Positions 16,838-24,183 of a stretch of 35,190 nucleotides of DNA are shown one piece after another. The stretch spans positions 1-35,190 of the forward strand of contig CAJCCX010000178.1 of assembly GCA_903961015.1 (NCBI GenBank), written 5' to 3'. Within the stretch, counting starts at the first letter, position 1; each line of letters begins with the position of its first letter. Below the pieces are notes generated by a model, which saw nothing but the letters and a program-made list of their open reading frames with translations, was not told the origin of the DNA and searched no databases. Position numbers and translations under genes: made by a program. This DNA comes from an uncultured bacterium (GTDB lineage Bacteria > Planctomycetota > Phycisphaerae > Phycisphaerales > SM1A02).

Positions 16838-17803
16838 TTAAACGACGCTACGAAGTCCAGAAGTTTGGGCTGCTTCTCTCTGCACAGTCAGCACTGGGCA
16901 CGGGGCGTAATGCAAAATTTGCTCCGCAATGCTTCCGAGGAGAAATCGATTGATGCCGGTTCGGCCAACCGTTCCGATGGCGATGAGGTCTGCGCCAACT
17001 GCTTCCGCCTCGCGCAACACGGCATCGACTGGACTGTCACGAGCCACTTTGGTGTCGATCTCGAGCCCTTCGCGGCGCAACTGAGTCGCGAACAACTTCA
17101 AGTGCTCACGAGCAGAAGCTTCGGTTTCACCCCAAAATTCAGGCGACGGGATTGGGATATTGATATCGATATAGAGCAGCGGAATTGGCAACGAATGCAG
17201 CAGAACGAGGCGTTGCTGAACGTTCGCCTGCCAAAAATAACTGATGGCATATCCAATTGCCCGCGCCGACTCCTGTGAAAAATCCGTCGATGCGAGAATC
17301 GTCTGAATGCCCTGCGCATTTGGCTTCAACCGTTTGCGATATGCCACCACCGGAATCGATGTGACTTGGATCAGCCGATTCGCAGTCGCACCCATGACGC
17401 GCTGCATGACTGTCGAGCTGGCATGCGCTCCAACAACAATCAGATTTGCTTTGGACTCTTCGGCGAACTGAGAAACAACGAACCACGGCTTTCCAATCGC
17501 ACACTCCGTGCGAACAAGGATCTTCTTCGCCGCAACAATCTTGCGCAGCGCCTCCAGATTTTCACGGACTATTTTCTCAAGCGGACCGCCTTGCTCTGCC
17601 AGCCATGGCAGAGTGGCATCAATCGCATGCACAAGAATCAACTCCGCACTCTGTTCGATAGCAAGTTGCATCGCCCACTCAAGAGCCTCGGACGCCTGCT
17701 TCGAGAAATCGGTCGCAACAAGAATTCGTTGAAGGCTTGAGTATGTTGGAATGCGATCAGCCGCCGAATTTAATTCGCCAGTACTCATTGATGAATGCTC
17801 CAT
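16838..17803 (-). CDS. Universal stress protein with two tandem UspA domains
   Basis: A cytoplasmic protein of about 321 residues with two Usp folds. The first begins at R-I-L-V-A-T-D-F-S and the second at T-I-L-A-S-T-D-F-S. The second keeps the ATP-binding pattern G-T-V-G-R-T-G followed by L-L-G-S-I-A-E-Q-I-L; the first has the weaker G-A-H-A-S-S-T and M-G-A-T-A-N-R. Start: ATG 17803 is used here; ATG 17788 has GGAG nine bases upstream and is an equally good alternative. The 22 codons open further upstream lack support. It sits 72 bases after ccoS on the same strand, an arrangement seen beside cbb3 operons elsewhere, suggesting a role in low-oxygen physiology. Confidence 0.85.
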   Translation of the reverse strand: MEHSSMSTGELNSAADRIPTYSSLQRILVATDFSKQASEALEWAMQLAIEQSAELILVHAIDATLPWLAEQGGPLEKIVRENLEALRKIVAAKKILVRTECAIGKPWFVVSQFAEESKANLIVVGAHASSTVMQRVMGATANRLIQVTSIPVVAYRKRLKPNAQGIQTILASTDFSQESARAIGYAISYFWQANVQQRLVLLHSLPIPLLYIDINIPIPSPEFWGETEASAREHLKLFATQLRREGLEIDTKVARDSPVDAVLREAEAVGADLIAIGTVGRTGINRFLLGSIAEQILHYAPCPVLTVQREAAQTSGLRSVV

Positions 17804-17875
17804 ATTGGTAGTGATTCTCTCATAAATCTGTGCACATTCTGCCCCAACGGCGGACAATCTATCATACAACGCGTA

Positions 17876-18049
17876 TCAATATTCATCGGGACGACCCAAA
17901 TTTTGAATTGCTGGATCTTCATTCAACATGCGAACCGCTGGAGTATCAAGATCTTCGAATTGATCGGAACGAGCGGCCCATATAAATGCAGCAACGGCAG
18001 AAGCGGCGATCAGCAGCGCAACTGGAATTGCGATCACGATTAGAGTCAC
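17876..18049 (-). CDS. ccoS: cbb3 oxidase maturation protein CcoS (57 aa)
   Basis: A small one-helix membrane protein needed for metal cofactor insertion into cbb3 oxidase. It starts at GTG 18049, which overlaps the ccoI stop by four bases (GTGA), and ends at TGA 17876-17878. The protein has a hydrophobic helix (residues 3-24) followed by the CcoS hallmark W-A-A-R-S-D-Q-F-E-D-L-D-T-P-A-V-R-M-L. It is short enough to be missed by length cut-offs. The position at the end of the cco genes and the motif make the call secure. Confidence 0.92.
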   Translation of the reverse strand: MTLIVIAIPVALLIAASAVAAFIWAARSDQFEDLDTPAVRMLNEDPAIQNLGRPDEY

Positions 18050-20583
18050 TGCCGCACCCCGCTGCGTAATGGATCTGCCGATGAGGAAAATCGCGGCATT
18101 CGAAGTGCGACCGCTGTGACCGTGAGCCCACTCAGCGGCATCAAAACTGCGGCAATGAACGGGCTGATCAACCCAAGGGCAGCAAGCGTTCCTCCAATTG
18201 CGTTGTATGCAATGCTGATTGCGAAGTTGATATGAATCGTCCGCATCGTGCGCTGCGCACCTTCGATGAGCGACATGACCTGACGGAGTCCTCCCCCAGT
18301 CAGCGCGACATCTGCGTGGGCGATTGTCGCCTGTGCGCCTTGACGAACTGCAATGCCAACGTCCGCCGCCGCCATCGCAGGCAAGTCATTGACGCCATCA
18401 CCGACCATCACAACAGGTCGCAGTAATTGACTGTGAATAATGCTGACTTTTTCTTCTGGAGTGCATGCGCCACGAACCTGAGATGGTGCGATTCCAAGCG
18501 CTGAACCGACTTTATTTGTGATCTGCGAAAGATCACCGGATGCCAACCAGACACTCCATCCACTCATCTGCAGTCCACGAACAAAGTCTGCTGCATCGAT
18601 ACGCACTGGATCGCCAATCGCAAGAACGGCGACGACGACTCCATCAAGAGCGATCAGCGCTGGCGAGAATCCTTCGACAACGCTGCTCTGGCAACCACTC
18701 AAGAGTTCTGCGCTGCATGTCGCGCCGCTGCGCGTCACAAACCCAACACTGCCCACTTCAAGACGTTGACCATCGATCGTGCCCGCAATTCCTTGCCCGA
18801 GAAATTCTTGGACATCGCAGACAACGGGTGTTGCAAGTGATGCACACTCTTCAAACAAAGATTCATGCTTGTGATTATGCCAATGCTCGACAATCGCCTT
18901 GCCAACAGGGTGCGCACTGTGCGCCTCAAGGAGTGCCGCAAGTCGCACAGATTTGCAATCGCCGACCACCGACATCACGCGCATGGAGCCTTCGGTGACA
19001 GTCCCAGTCTTATCCAACACAATCGTCCCCCGCTTTGCGATGCGTTCAAGAACATCGCCACCGCGAATCAGAATTCCCGCTCGGGCAGCCTTACCCAGCG
19101 AAGAAACCATCGTTAATGGCGTCGCGAGACCAAGCGCACATGGGCACGTGACGACGAGCATCGCAACCACCACAGAGGGAACGCGCGATGGATCGATGAA
19201 CCACCAACAGATGCCAACTGCAATTGCCATGACCACGACAACCAATAAAAACCATCCCGCGATTCGATTCGCGAACTCAACAGTTGGAGGGCGCTTGGCG
19301 ATTGCATCTTCGACCATCTGGGCAATTCCTGCGGCTCGCGTCTTGGATCCCGAAGCCGTGACATCAATACGAATCGGCGATTCGCCAAGCAAGCGAACAC
19401 CTGCAAAGACGCACTCGCCATGATTGCGGCGGACTGGACACGACTCTCCTGTGAGGAGCTGCATATCAAAGTGTGCATATGCACTTTGCATGAGGCCATC
19501 GGCACTGACCGATTCTCCAGCGGGGATTTCGATTTGATCACCAAGGCGAAGGGCATCAGTCGGAATTTCTTCAAGTGATCCATCAGGCGAAACTCTTCGG
19601 GCTGTCTGCGGAACAAGCGCGCAAATGAGTTCGATTTCGTGCCGAGCAGACCGCTGTTGCCGAAACTGAACAAAGCGCCCAACAAGCAAGAGAAACACCA
19701 ACATCGAAATACTCTCAAAGTAGACACCTGAGTGACCGGCGATGGTCGTGGCTGCACCACCGATCAGTCCTGCCGCCAATGCGAGTGCGATCGGCAGATC
19801 CATGTGCGGCCTTCGAGCGCGAATTGCATTCATCGCATTTCGCAAGAAGAGTCGGCCTGGCCAGAGCACTGCGATTGCTGCGAGCAACACGCTCGTCCAC
19901 TGAAGAAATTGTCGAGTGGGATCATCCATCCATGAAAATTGTGCGCCGTAGAGGGCGAATGCGATTGCCATCACATTCCCACTGATTGCACCCGCGACGG
20001 CGATATCGATAAGCCAGATTCGATCTTGGCGTCGCCACTCCTGGCGCGATGCAAGCGTTCCGATTGGACGCACCTGATACCCAAGTGCAGCGATTCGCTG
20101 TGCAATCTTGGAAAGAGACGTCTGGGCCGAAACCCATTCGAGCGCGATGACGGAGCGACCAAGATCTACACGCGAATTCATGAGGCCTCGTTCCAACCGA
20201 GGCAACGCTTCGAGGAGCCATAAACATGCGCCGCACTTCAGACCGTCGAGGCGAAGTTCGGCACGAAGTCGATCATCATCCAACGTTTGAACATGCCTCG
20301 ACTGGAACTCCGCATGATCGAGGTATGCCTGTGACGAATTTCGATGCGGTCGATTTGGAGATGACCCCTCCGCTGTTTGCATTGCATAATATTTTTCTAA
20401 CCCGCATTCATGCAGCATCAACCAAACCGCTTCACATCCAGCACAACAGAATTTTTCTACACTCGTTGTTTGGAAACTCTTAGGCATCGCCTGACCGCAG
20501 TGAGTGCACAGCGCCTGCGATGACTTCTCACGAATCGATTCGTCAATCAGTGATTCTTGATTCGTGCCGACAGCGAGAGTCAT
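18046..20583 (-). CDS. ccoI: Copper-translocating P1B-type ATPase CcoI/FixI
   Basis: An 845-residue membrane ATPase that exports copper for cbb3 assembly. N-terminal cysteine motifs C-T-H-C (26-29) and C-C-A-G-C (46-50) are typical of CcoI. A heavy-metal-associated domain with C-G-A-C follows (D-G-L-K-C-G-A-C-L-W). The membrane domain has the T-G-E-S loop and metal-site C480-P-C482. The phosphorylation motif D524-K-T-G-T, the H-P-V-G-K-A-I nucleotide motif and G-D-G-V-N-D-L-P follow. The fused zinc-ribbon-like N-terminus separates it from CopA. Its ATG overlaps the stop of the SafE-type gene by four bases. Confidence 0.94.
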   Translation of the reverse strand: MTLAVGTNQESLIDESIREKSSQALCTHCGQAMPKSFQTTSVEKFCCAGCEAVWLMLHECGLEKYYAMQTAEGSSPNRPHRNSSQAYLDHAEFQSRHVQTLDDDRLRAELRLDGLKCGACLWLLEALPRLERGLMNSRVDLGRSVIALEWVSAQTSLSKIAQRIAALGYQVRPIGTLASRQEWRRQDRIWLIDIAVAGAISGNVMAIAFALYGAQFSWMDDPTRQFLQWTSVLLAAIAVLWPGRLFLRNAMNAIRARRPHMDLPIALALAAGLIGGAATTIAGHSGVYFESISMLVFLLLVGRFVQFRQQRSARHEIELICALVPQTARRVSPDGSLEEIPTDALRLGDQIEIPAGESVSADGLMQSAYAHFDMQLLTGESCPVRRNHGECVFAGVRLLGESPIRIDVTASGSKTRAAGIAQMVEDAIAKRPPTVEFANRIAGWFLLVVVVMAIAVGICWWFIDPSRVPSVVVAMLVVTCPCALGLATPLTMVSSLGKAARAGILIRGGDVLERIAKRGTIVLDKTGTVTEGSMRVMSVVGDCKSVRLAALLEAHSAHPVGKAIVEHWHNHKHESLFEECASLATPVVCDVQEFLGQGIAGTIDGQRLEVGSVGFVTRSGATCSAELLSGCQSSVVEGFSPALIALDGVVVAVLAIGDPVRIDAADFVRGLQMSGWSVWLASGDLSQITNKVGSALGIAPSQVRGACTPEEKVSIIHSQLLRPVVMVGDGVNDLPAMAAADVGIAVRQGAQATIAHADVALTGGGLRQVMSLIEGAQRTMRTIHINFAISIAYNAIGGTLAALGLISPFIAAVLMPLSGLTVTAVALRMPRFSSSADPLRSGVRQ

Positions 20584-21365
20584 CGATCGACCTCACCTTC
20601 CAGACAACATGCTGGCTTCTTGATTTGAATTGAATCCACAGTGGAAACGCCGACGACAAATGAAGGTGAATCATTCAACCGTTCCGCCACAAGCATTGCA
20701 AGCGGAGCGCGAACTCCTGCGGTGTACACGCCGACCCCGATCATTGCCGCACCCGCAATCGCTGCGAGCATCCGGCGTTTATCGCCACCGAGCGATGCAA
20801 TACCTGCGCCGACGAGCGCCAAGATTGGAACTGTTCCAGCCCAGAACATAACCATCACAAGAAGGCCTCCAAGCATCGTTCCCGTCCCTGAACTGACGGC
20901 TGCGAACGCCCACAACCATCCGCACGGCAAGAGCGGTGTTGCGAGACCGATCACCATCGAGCGCCGAATCGGTGGCATTGCAGCAGCCGTCCGATGAATC
21001 AGAGTCAGCATCCCCTTCATCCAATTGGGAATTGGCATTGCTGCGAGACCTACACCGCCCGCCTGCAATAAAACTGCAACACCCACAAGCGCGACGGCGC
21101 AACCGGCCATGATCGCAGCGACATGTTGAATGCCGACAAGTGCACCTCCGGAATTCAGCAGAATTCCAAACGCGCCGGCCAACAACCCAACGACCGCATA
21201 CGAAACAAGTCGCGCACTGTGATAGACGGCGCTTGCGCTCGCACTCCGCCGCCCGTCACACTCCCCTGCACCTGCGCAGAAGGCGGCAATTCCACCGCAC
21301 ATTCCAGCGCAGTGGGGACTGCCAATGACGCTCGCAATCAGAATGCTCGTGGCGAGAGCGATCAT
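20580..21365 (-). CDS. Sulfite exporter TauE/SafE-like membrane protein of the cbb3 operon
   Basis: A 261-residue multi-pass membrane protein starting at ATG 21365. It opens with the signature P-H-C-A-G-M-C-G-G (C19, C23) in the first helix, a pair typical of the UreH/SafE-like domain found beside cbb3 and copper genes, and has L-L-P-C-G-W at about residue 150. Six or so hydrophobic segments are visible, with basic loops. It overlaps ccoH and ccoI by four bases on each side, which ties it to oxidase maturation, probably copper or thiol handling. The database name 'sulfite exporter' need not reflect its substrate. Confidence 0.85.
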   Translation of the reverse strand: MIALATSILIASVIGSPHCAGMCGGIAAFCAGAGECDGRRSASASAVYHSARLVSYAVVGLLAGAFGILLNSGGALVGIQHVAAIMAGCAVALVGVAVLLQAGGVGLAAMPIPNWMKGMLTLIHRTAAAMPPIRRSMVIGLATPLLPCGWLWAFAAVSSGTGTMLGGLLVMVMFWAGTVPILALVGAGIASLGGDKRRMLAAIAGAAMIGVGVYTAGVRAPLAMLVAERLNDSPSFVVGVSTVDSIQIKKPACCLEGEVDR

Positions 21366-21931
21366 TGATCAAACCCTTTCGCTGATGATGTCACGCCAAG
21401 CGCCGACGGCGCGACAAATGCAATGTGCCGACGAAATCGATCCGAATAGATTTTTCCATTTGCCTCGATGGTGACACGAATTTCCCACTGGCCGTTAATG
21501 CGAATAGGAACATCAATTCCGTATCGCCCAGCTCCCTCCGGAGATAATGCGAGCTTGATGCGAGAATCAGCAGCACGAATCGGAAACATTTCTGTAGTAA
21601 CAACTGCGCCTTCAATTTTCACCCCGTACTTATCAGCGATCGTCAATTCCAAACGCGCCGAACGTGGATCCTCATGCCCCGCCACGATGCACGGCGTCAC
21701 GACCCAACCAAGCGCGCCATTTTCGGCGATCTGGCGATTTGTTTCATCCCATGCAGCACCCTTTCTGTAAGAGTCGGGCTCCGCGGCTGTCGCACTTCCA
21801 TCGCCCAAAGCAAGCGTGACCATCGCAGTTGCTCCGATGACGGTGCACGACAACATCACAACTGGAACAAGAGCCCAGCGATTTTCGAGAAATTTCCAAC
21901 CGATCAATTTTCGCATGGAACTTTGGCTCAT
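21362..21931 (-). CDS. ccoH: FixH/CcoH family cbb3 assembly protein
   Basis: A 189-residue membrane-anchored protein. One N-terminal helix (about residues 17-42) follows the basic M-R-K-L-I-G-W-K-F. The extracytoplasmic part is a beta domain with the FixH features Y-R-K-G-A-A-W-D-E-T at its start and G-Q-W-E-I-R-V-T-I-E near its end. CcoH stabilises cbb3 oxidase assembly. An internal ATG six codons in (21916) is possible, but ATG 21931 overlaps the ccoG stop by four bases and is preferred. A four-base overlap also joins it to the next gene. Confidence 0.88.
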   Translation of the reverse strand: MSQSSMRKLIGWKFLENRWALVPVVMLSCTVIGATAMVTLALGDGSATAAEPDSYRKGAAWDETNRQIAENGALGWVVTPCIVAGHEDPRSARLELTIADKYGVKIEGAVVTTEMFPIRAADSRIKLALSPEGAGRYGIDVPIRINGQWEIRVTIEANGKIYSDRFRRHIAFVAPSALGVTSSAKGFDQ

Positions 21932-23397
21932 TTGTGACGACGCTCCTTCGCCTCATGGTTTCGACTCTCGCCACTCACTTCCTTCGCATGACCTGCGGAT
22001 TGTTTTATCGAGAACGGACCTGCAATTGTGAGATGGACGACCTTGCCGAACCCGTGTTCATCATGCACGAAAATGTCGCCAAGCCGACTGCCTCGACCAA
22101 ATGAGTGTGCGGGACACAAGACCGTGATGTCGATTGATCCAGCTTCCGATGCCTCGACCGTCACGTTGGGAATATCGCCTAGAACTGAAACATCGCCGAT
22201 CCCTGAGACCGAATATCGCTCCGAGAGATGCGTGTGATTTTCAATGAGCAATCGAATCGGCGTTGCGATTTCACCCGAAAGCGTCGCCTTGAAATTGGAT
22301 CCCGCCAATCGCGTTTGCTCGATCAGAGCAGGCTCGCGCCGAATGAGAAGTGTGACGAATGCGGCAAGCAACACTGCAAGAATGGCCGGATAGATCGCAA
22401 CCCGAAATCGAGGACCTTTTTGTTTCACCCCCTCAAATAGGTTCTGAGTGGAATATCGGATCAATCCCTTTGGCTTGCCGATTTTCTCCATGACCTCATC
22501 GCACGCGTCAACACACTGCGCGCAGTTGACGCATTCCAATTGAAGACCCTCTCGAATGTCGATGCCGGTTGGACAGACCTGAACACATTTCATGCACTCA
22601 ACACAGTCGCCAACAGGCGCTCCAGCCGACTCCAATTCTCGACGCGCTGCCACCCTCGATCGTGGTTCGCCACGCTCCTTGTTGTAACCGATCACGAGTG
22701 AGTCGCGGTCAAGCAGGACACTTTGAAATCTGCCATAGGGACAAACGATTGTGCAAAGTTGTTCGCGAAAGAAAACAAAGTCGAACATCATCATCGCCAC
22801 GGTTGCTGCGAAAATTCCAAAGGCCACGGGATGATCTGCTGGCGATCTCAACGTCCAACCAATCAATCGGTCTGTGCCAACGAAATATGCAAGAAACGTG
22901 TTGGCAAGGTGTGCGCTCAGCAGCAGGAAGACGGCATACATCGTGACTCGTCGCCACGGCGCAACAGCTTGTTTGGGCTTGCCAAATCCTGCACCAAGGA
23001 AGAATCGCTCGATCGGTCGATAGACGAATTCCAGATAGACGGTTTGTGGGCATGCCCAGCCGCACCAAACGCGTCCGTAGATTGCCGTCAAGAGAAAGAC
23101 CGCCACGAAGATTGACAAAATGAGCAGTGCCAACAGCAGTGTTTCCGTAGGCCGAAACGTCGTTCCAAAGAATGTGAATTGCCGAAGCATGACATCGAGC
23201 AAGAGCGGAGGCTTGCCAGCAATACGAAACCACGGAAGCACCGTAAAGACCACAATCAATGACCAAGCCACGACAAATCGTGACGTCCAAAAACTGCCTC
23301 GTACCTCACGCGGGGAGAGCCATCGTCTGCTTCCGTCACAGTTCAATGTCGAAAGAACTCTTTCATCTAACTGAGGTAGTGTGAAATCGGGACTCAT
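21928..23397 (-). CDS. ccoG: Cytochrome c oxidase accessory protein CcoG (membrane 4Fe-4S protein, copper reductase type)
   Basis: A polytopic membrane ferredoxin of about 489 residues; CcoG proteins reduce Cu(II) to Cu(I) for oxidase assembly. Motifs: Y-G-R-V-W-C-G-W-A-C-P-Q-T, C-T-I-V-C-P-Y-G-R, then two ferredoxin clusters C-V-E-C-M-K-C-V-Q-V-C-P and C-V-N-C-A-Q-C-V-D-A-C. A C-terminal immunoglobulin-like extracytoplasmic domain follows the last helix. The start at 23397 overlaps the ccoP stop as TAATG; an upstream in-frame ATG at 23409 would add four residues and is also possible. Confidence 0.93.
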   Translation of the reverse strand: MSPDFTLPQLDERVLSTLNCDGSRRWLSPREVRGSFWTSRFVVAWSLIVVFTVLPWFRIAGKPPLLLDVMLRQFTFFGTTFRPTETLLLALLILSIFVAVFLLTAIYGRVWCGWACPQTVYLEFVYRPIERFFLGAGFGKPKQAVAPWRRVTMYAVFLLLSAHLANTFLAYFVGTDRLIGWTLRSPADHPVAFGIFAATVAMMMFDFVFFREQLCTIVCPYGRFQSVLLDRDSLVIGYNKERGEPRSRVAARRELESAGAPVGDCVECMKCVQVCPTGIDIREGLQLECVNCAQCVDACDEVMEKIGKPKGLIRYSTQNLFEGVKQKGPRFRVAIYPAILAVLLAAFVTLLIRREPALIEQTRLAGSNFKATLSGEIATPIRLLIENHTHLSERYSVSGIGDVSVLGDIPNVTVEASEAGSIDITVLCPAHSFGRGSRLGDIFVHDEHGFGKVVHLTIAGPFSIKQSAGHAKEVSGESRNHEAKERRHK

Positions 23398-23993
23398 TAC
23401 GGATTCCATGGCGCAATAGATTCACCTTGCGGAGCTTTGGGAACAGCTGGTGTTGTGCCTCGAAAGTGTGCGACATATGCAGCGAGCAATACGCGCTGCG
23501 GAACGGGGAATCGCTTCTCCCATGCAGGCATTCCTCGAGGGACCACTCCGCCAGATATCACGGTGTAGATATCGCCAATGCTCTTCACATTGATGTATGA
23601 GCCGTCACACAAATTCGGACCGGTTCCACCCCCGCCATCCTTTGCATGACAGACAGCGCAATTGCTTGCGAAGAGCCCAGTCGCTGCCTGCATCATTTTG
23701 GGGTCGACCATTAATCCCCGAATAGTCTCCGGCGTTGGTTGCAGGTCACCGAGTTTTGCGAATTGCTCCTCATAAAAAACTCCCATGTCAGATTGATAGT
23801 CCGCTTGAACGCTTGGGCCCACACCCATCATGAAGTACATGGCGTACAGCAGTGCATAGCCAAACGACGCCCAGAAAATTGCCGACCACCAAAACGGCAT
23901 TGGATTGTCGTACTCCCGAATACCGTCGGCATCATGAGGAAGAAGGTTGAGATCCAATGGATCAACGTTGTGATGTGTATTTGAATCAGGCAT
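23397..23993 (-). CDS. ccoP: cbb3 oxidase cytochrome c subunit CcoP, short monoheme form
   Basis: A 198-residue subunit with one transmembrane helix (about 37-56) and a periplasmic cytochrome c domain. A single heme site C-A-V-C-H is at 112-116; G-T-G-P-N-L follows and M155 in R-G-M-P-A-W is the likely axial ligand. Classical CcoP has two hemes and about 300 residues, so this is a reduced form. The start is ATG 23993: the 36 codons open upstream run through ccoQ and are not CcoP-like. It overlaps ccoQ by eight bases and ccoG by one. Confidence 0.9.
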   Translation of the reverse strand: MPDSNTHHNVDPLDLNLLPHDADGIREYDNPMPFWWSAIFWASFGYALLYAMYFMMGVGPSVQADYQSDMGVFYEEQFAKLGDLQPTPETIRGLMVDPKMMQAATGLFASNCAVCHAKDGGGGTGPNLCDGSYINVKSIGDIYTVISGGVVPRGMPAWEKRFPVPQRVLLAAYVAHFRGTTPAVPKAPQGESIAPWNP

Positions 23994-24183
23994 GGGGTTT
24001 CTCGCTGTTCTCTGGAGTGTGAGTCGGGCGGTCAAGAGGCAATTCAGCGTCTCTCTGCCACGAAGACTTTGGAACCATAAAAACGTATGCAACAATTGCA
24101 AAGAACAAGACTATAAAAATGACTAACGCAATCATCGGCCAGAGACCGGCGAGTGCGAGCATCTGCAAGGGTGCGCGAATCAC
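23986..24183 (-). CDS. ccoQ: CcoQ/FixQ-like small cbb3 oxidase component
   Basis: A 65-residue protein with one strongly hydrophobic helix (about residues 8-38) and a short polar C-terminus, between ccoNO and ccoP. Size, topology and position fit CcoQ, which stabilises the oxidase; sequence conservation in this family is low. ATG 24183 overlaps the ccoNO stop by four bases. Confidence 0.8.
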   Translation of the reverse strand: MIRAPLQMLALAGLWPMIALVIFIVLFFAIVAYVFMVPKSSWQRDAELPLDRPTHTPENSEKPHA

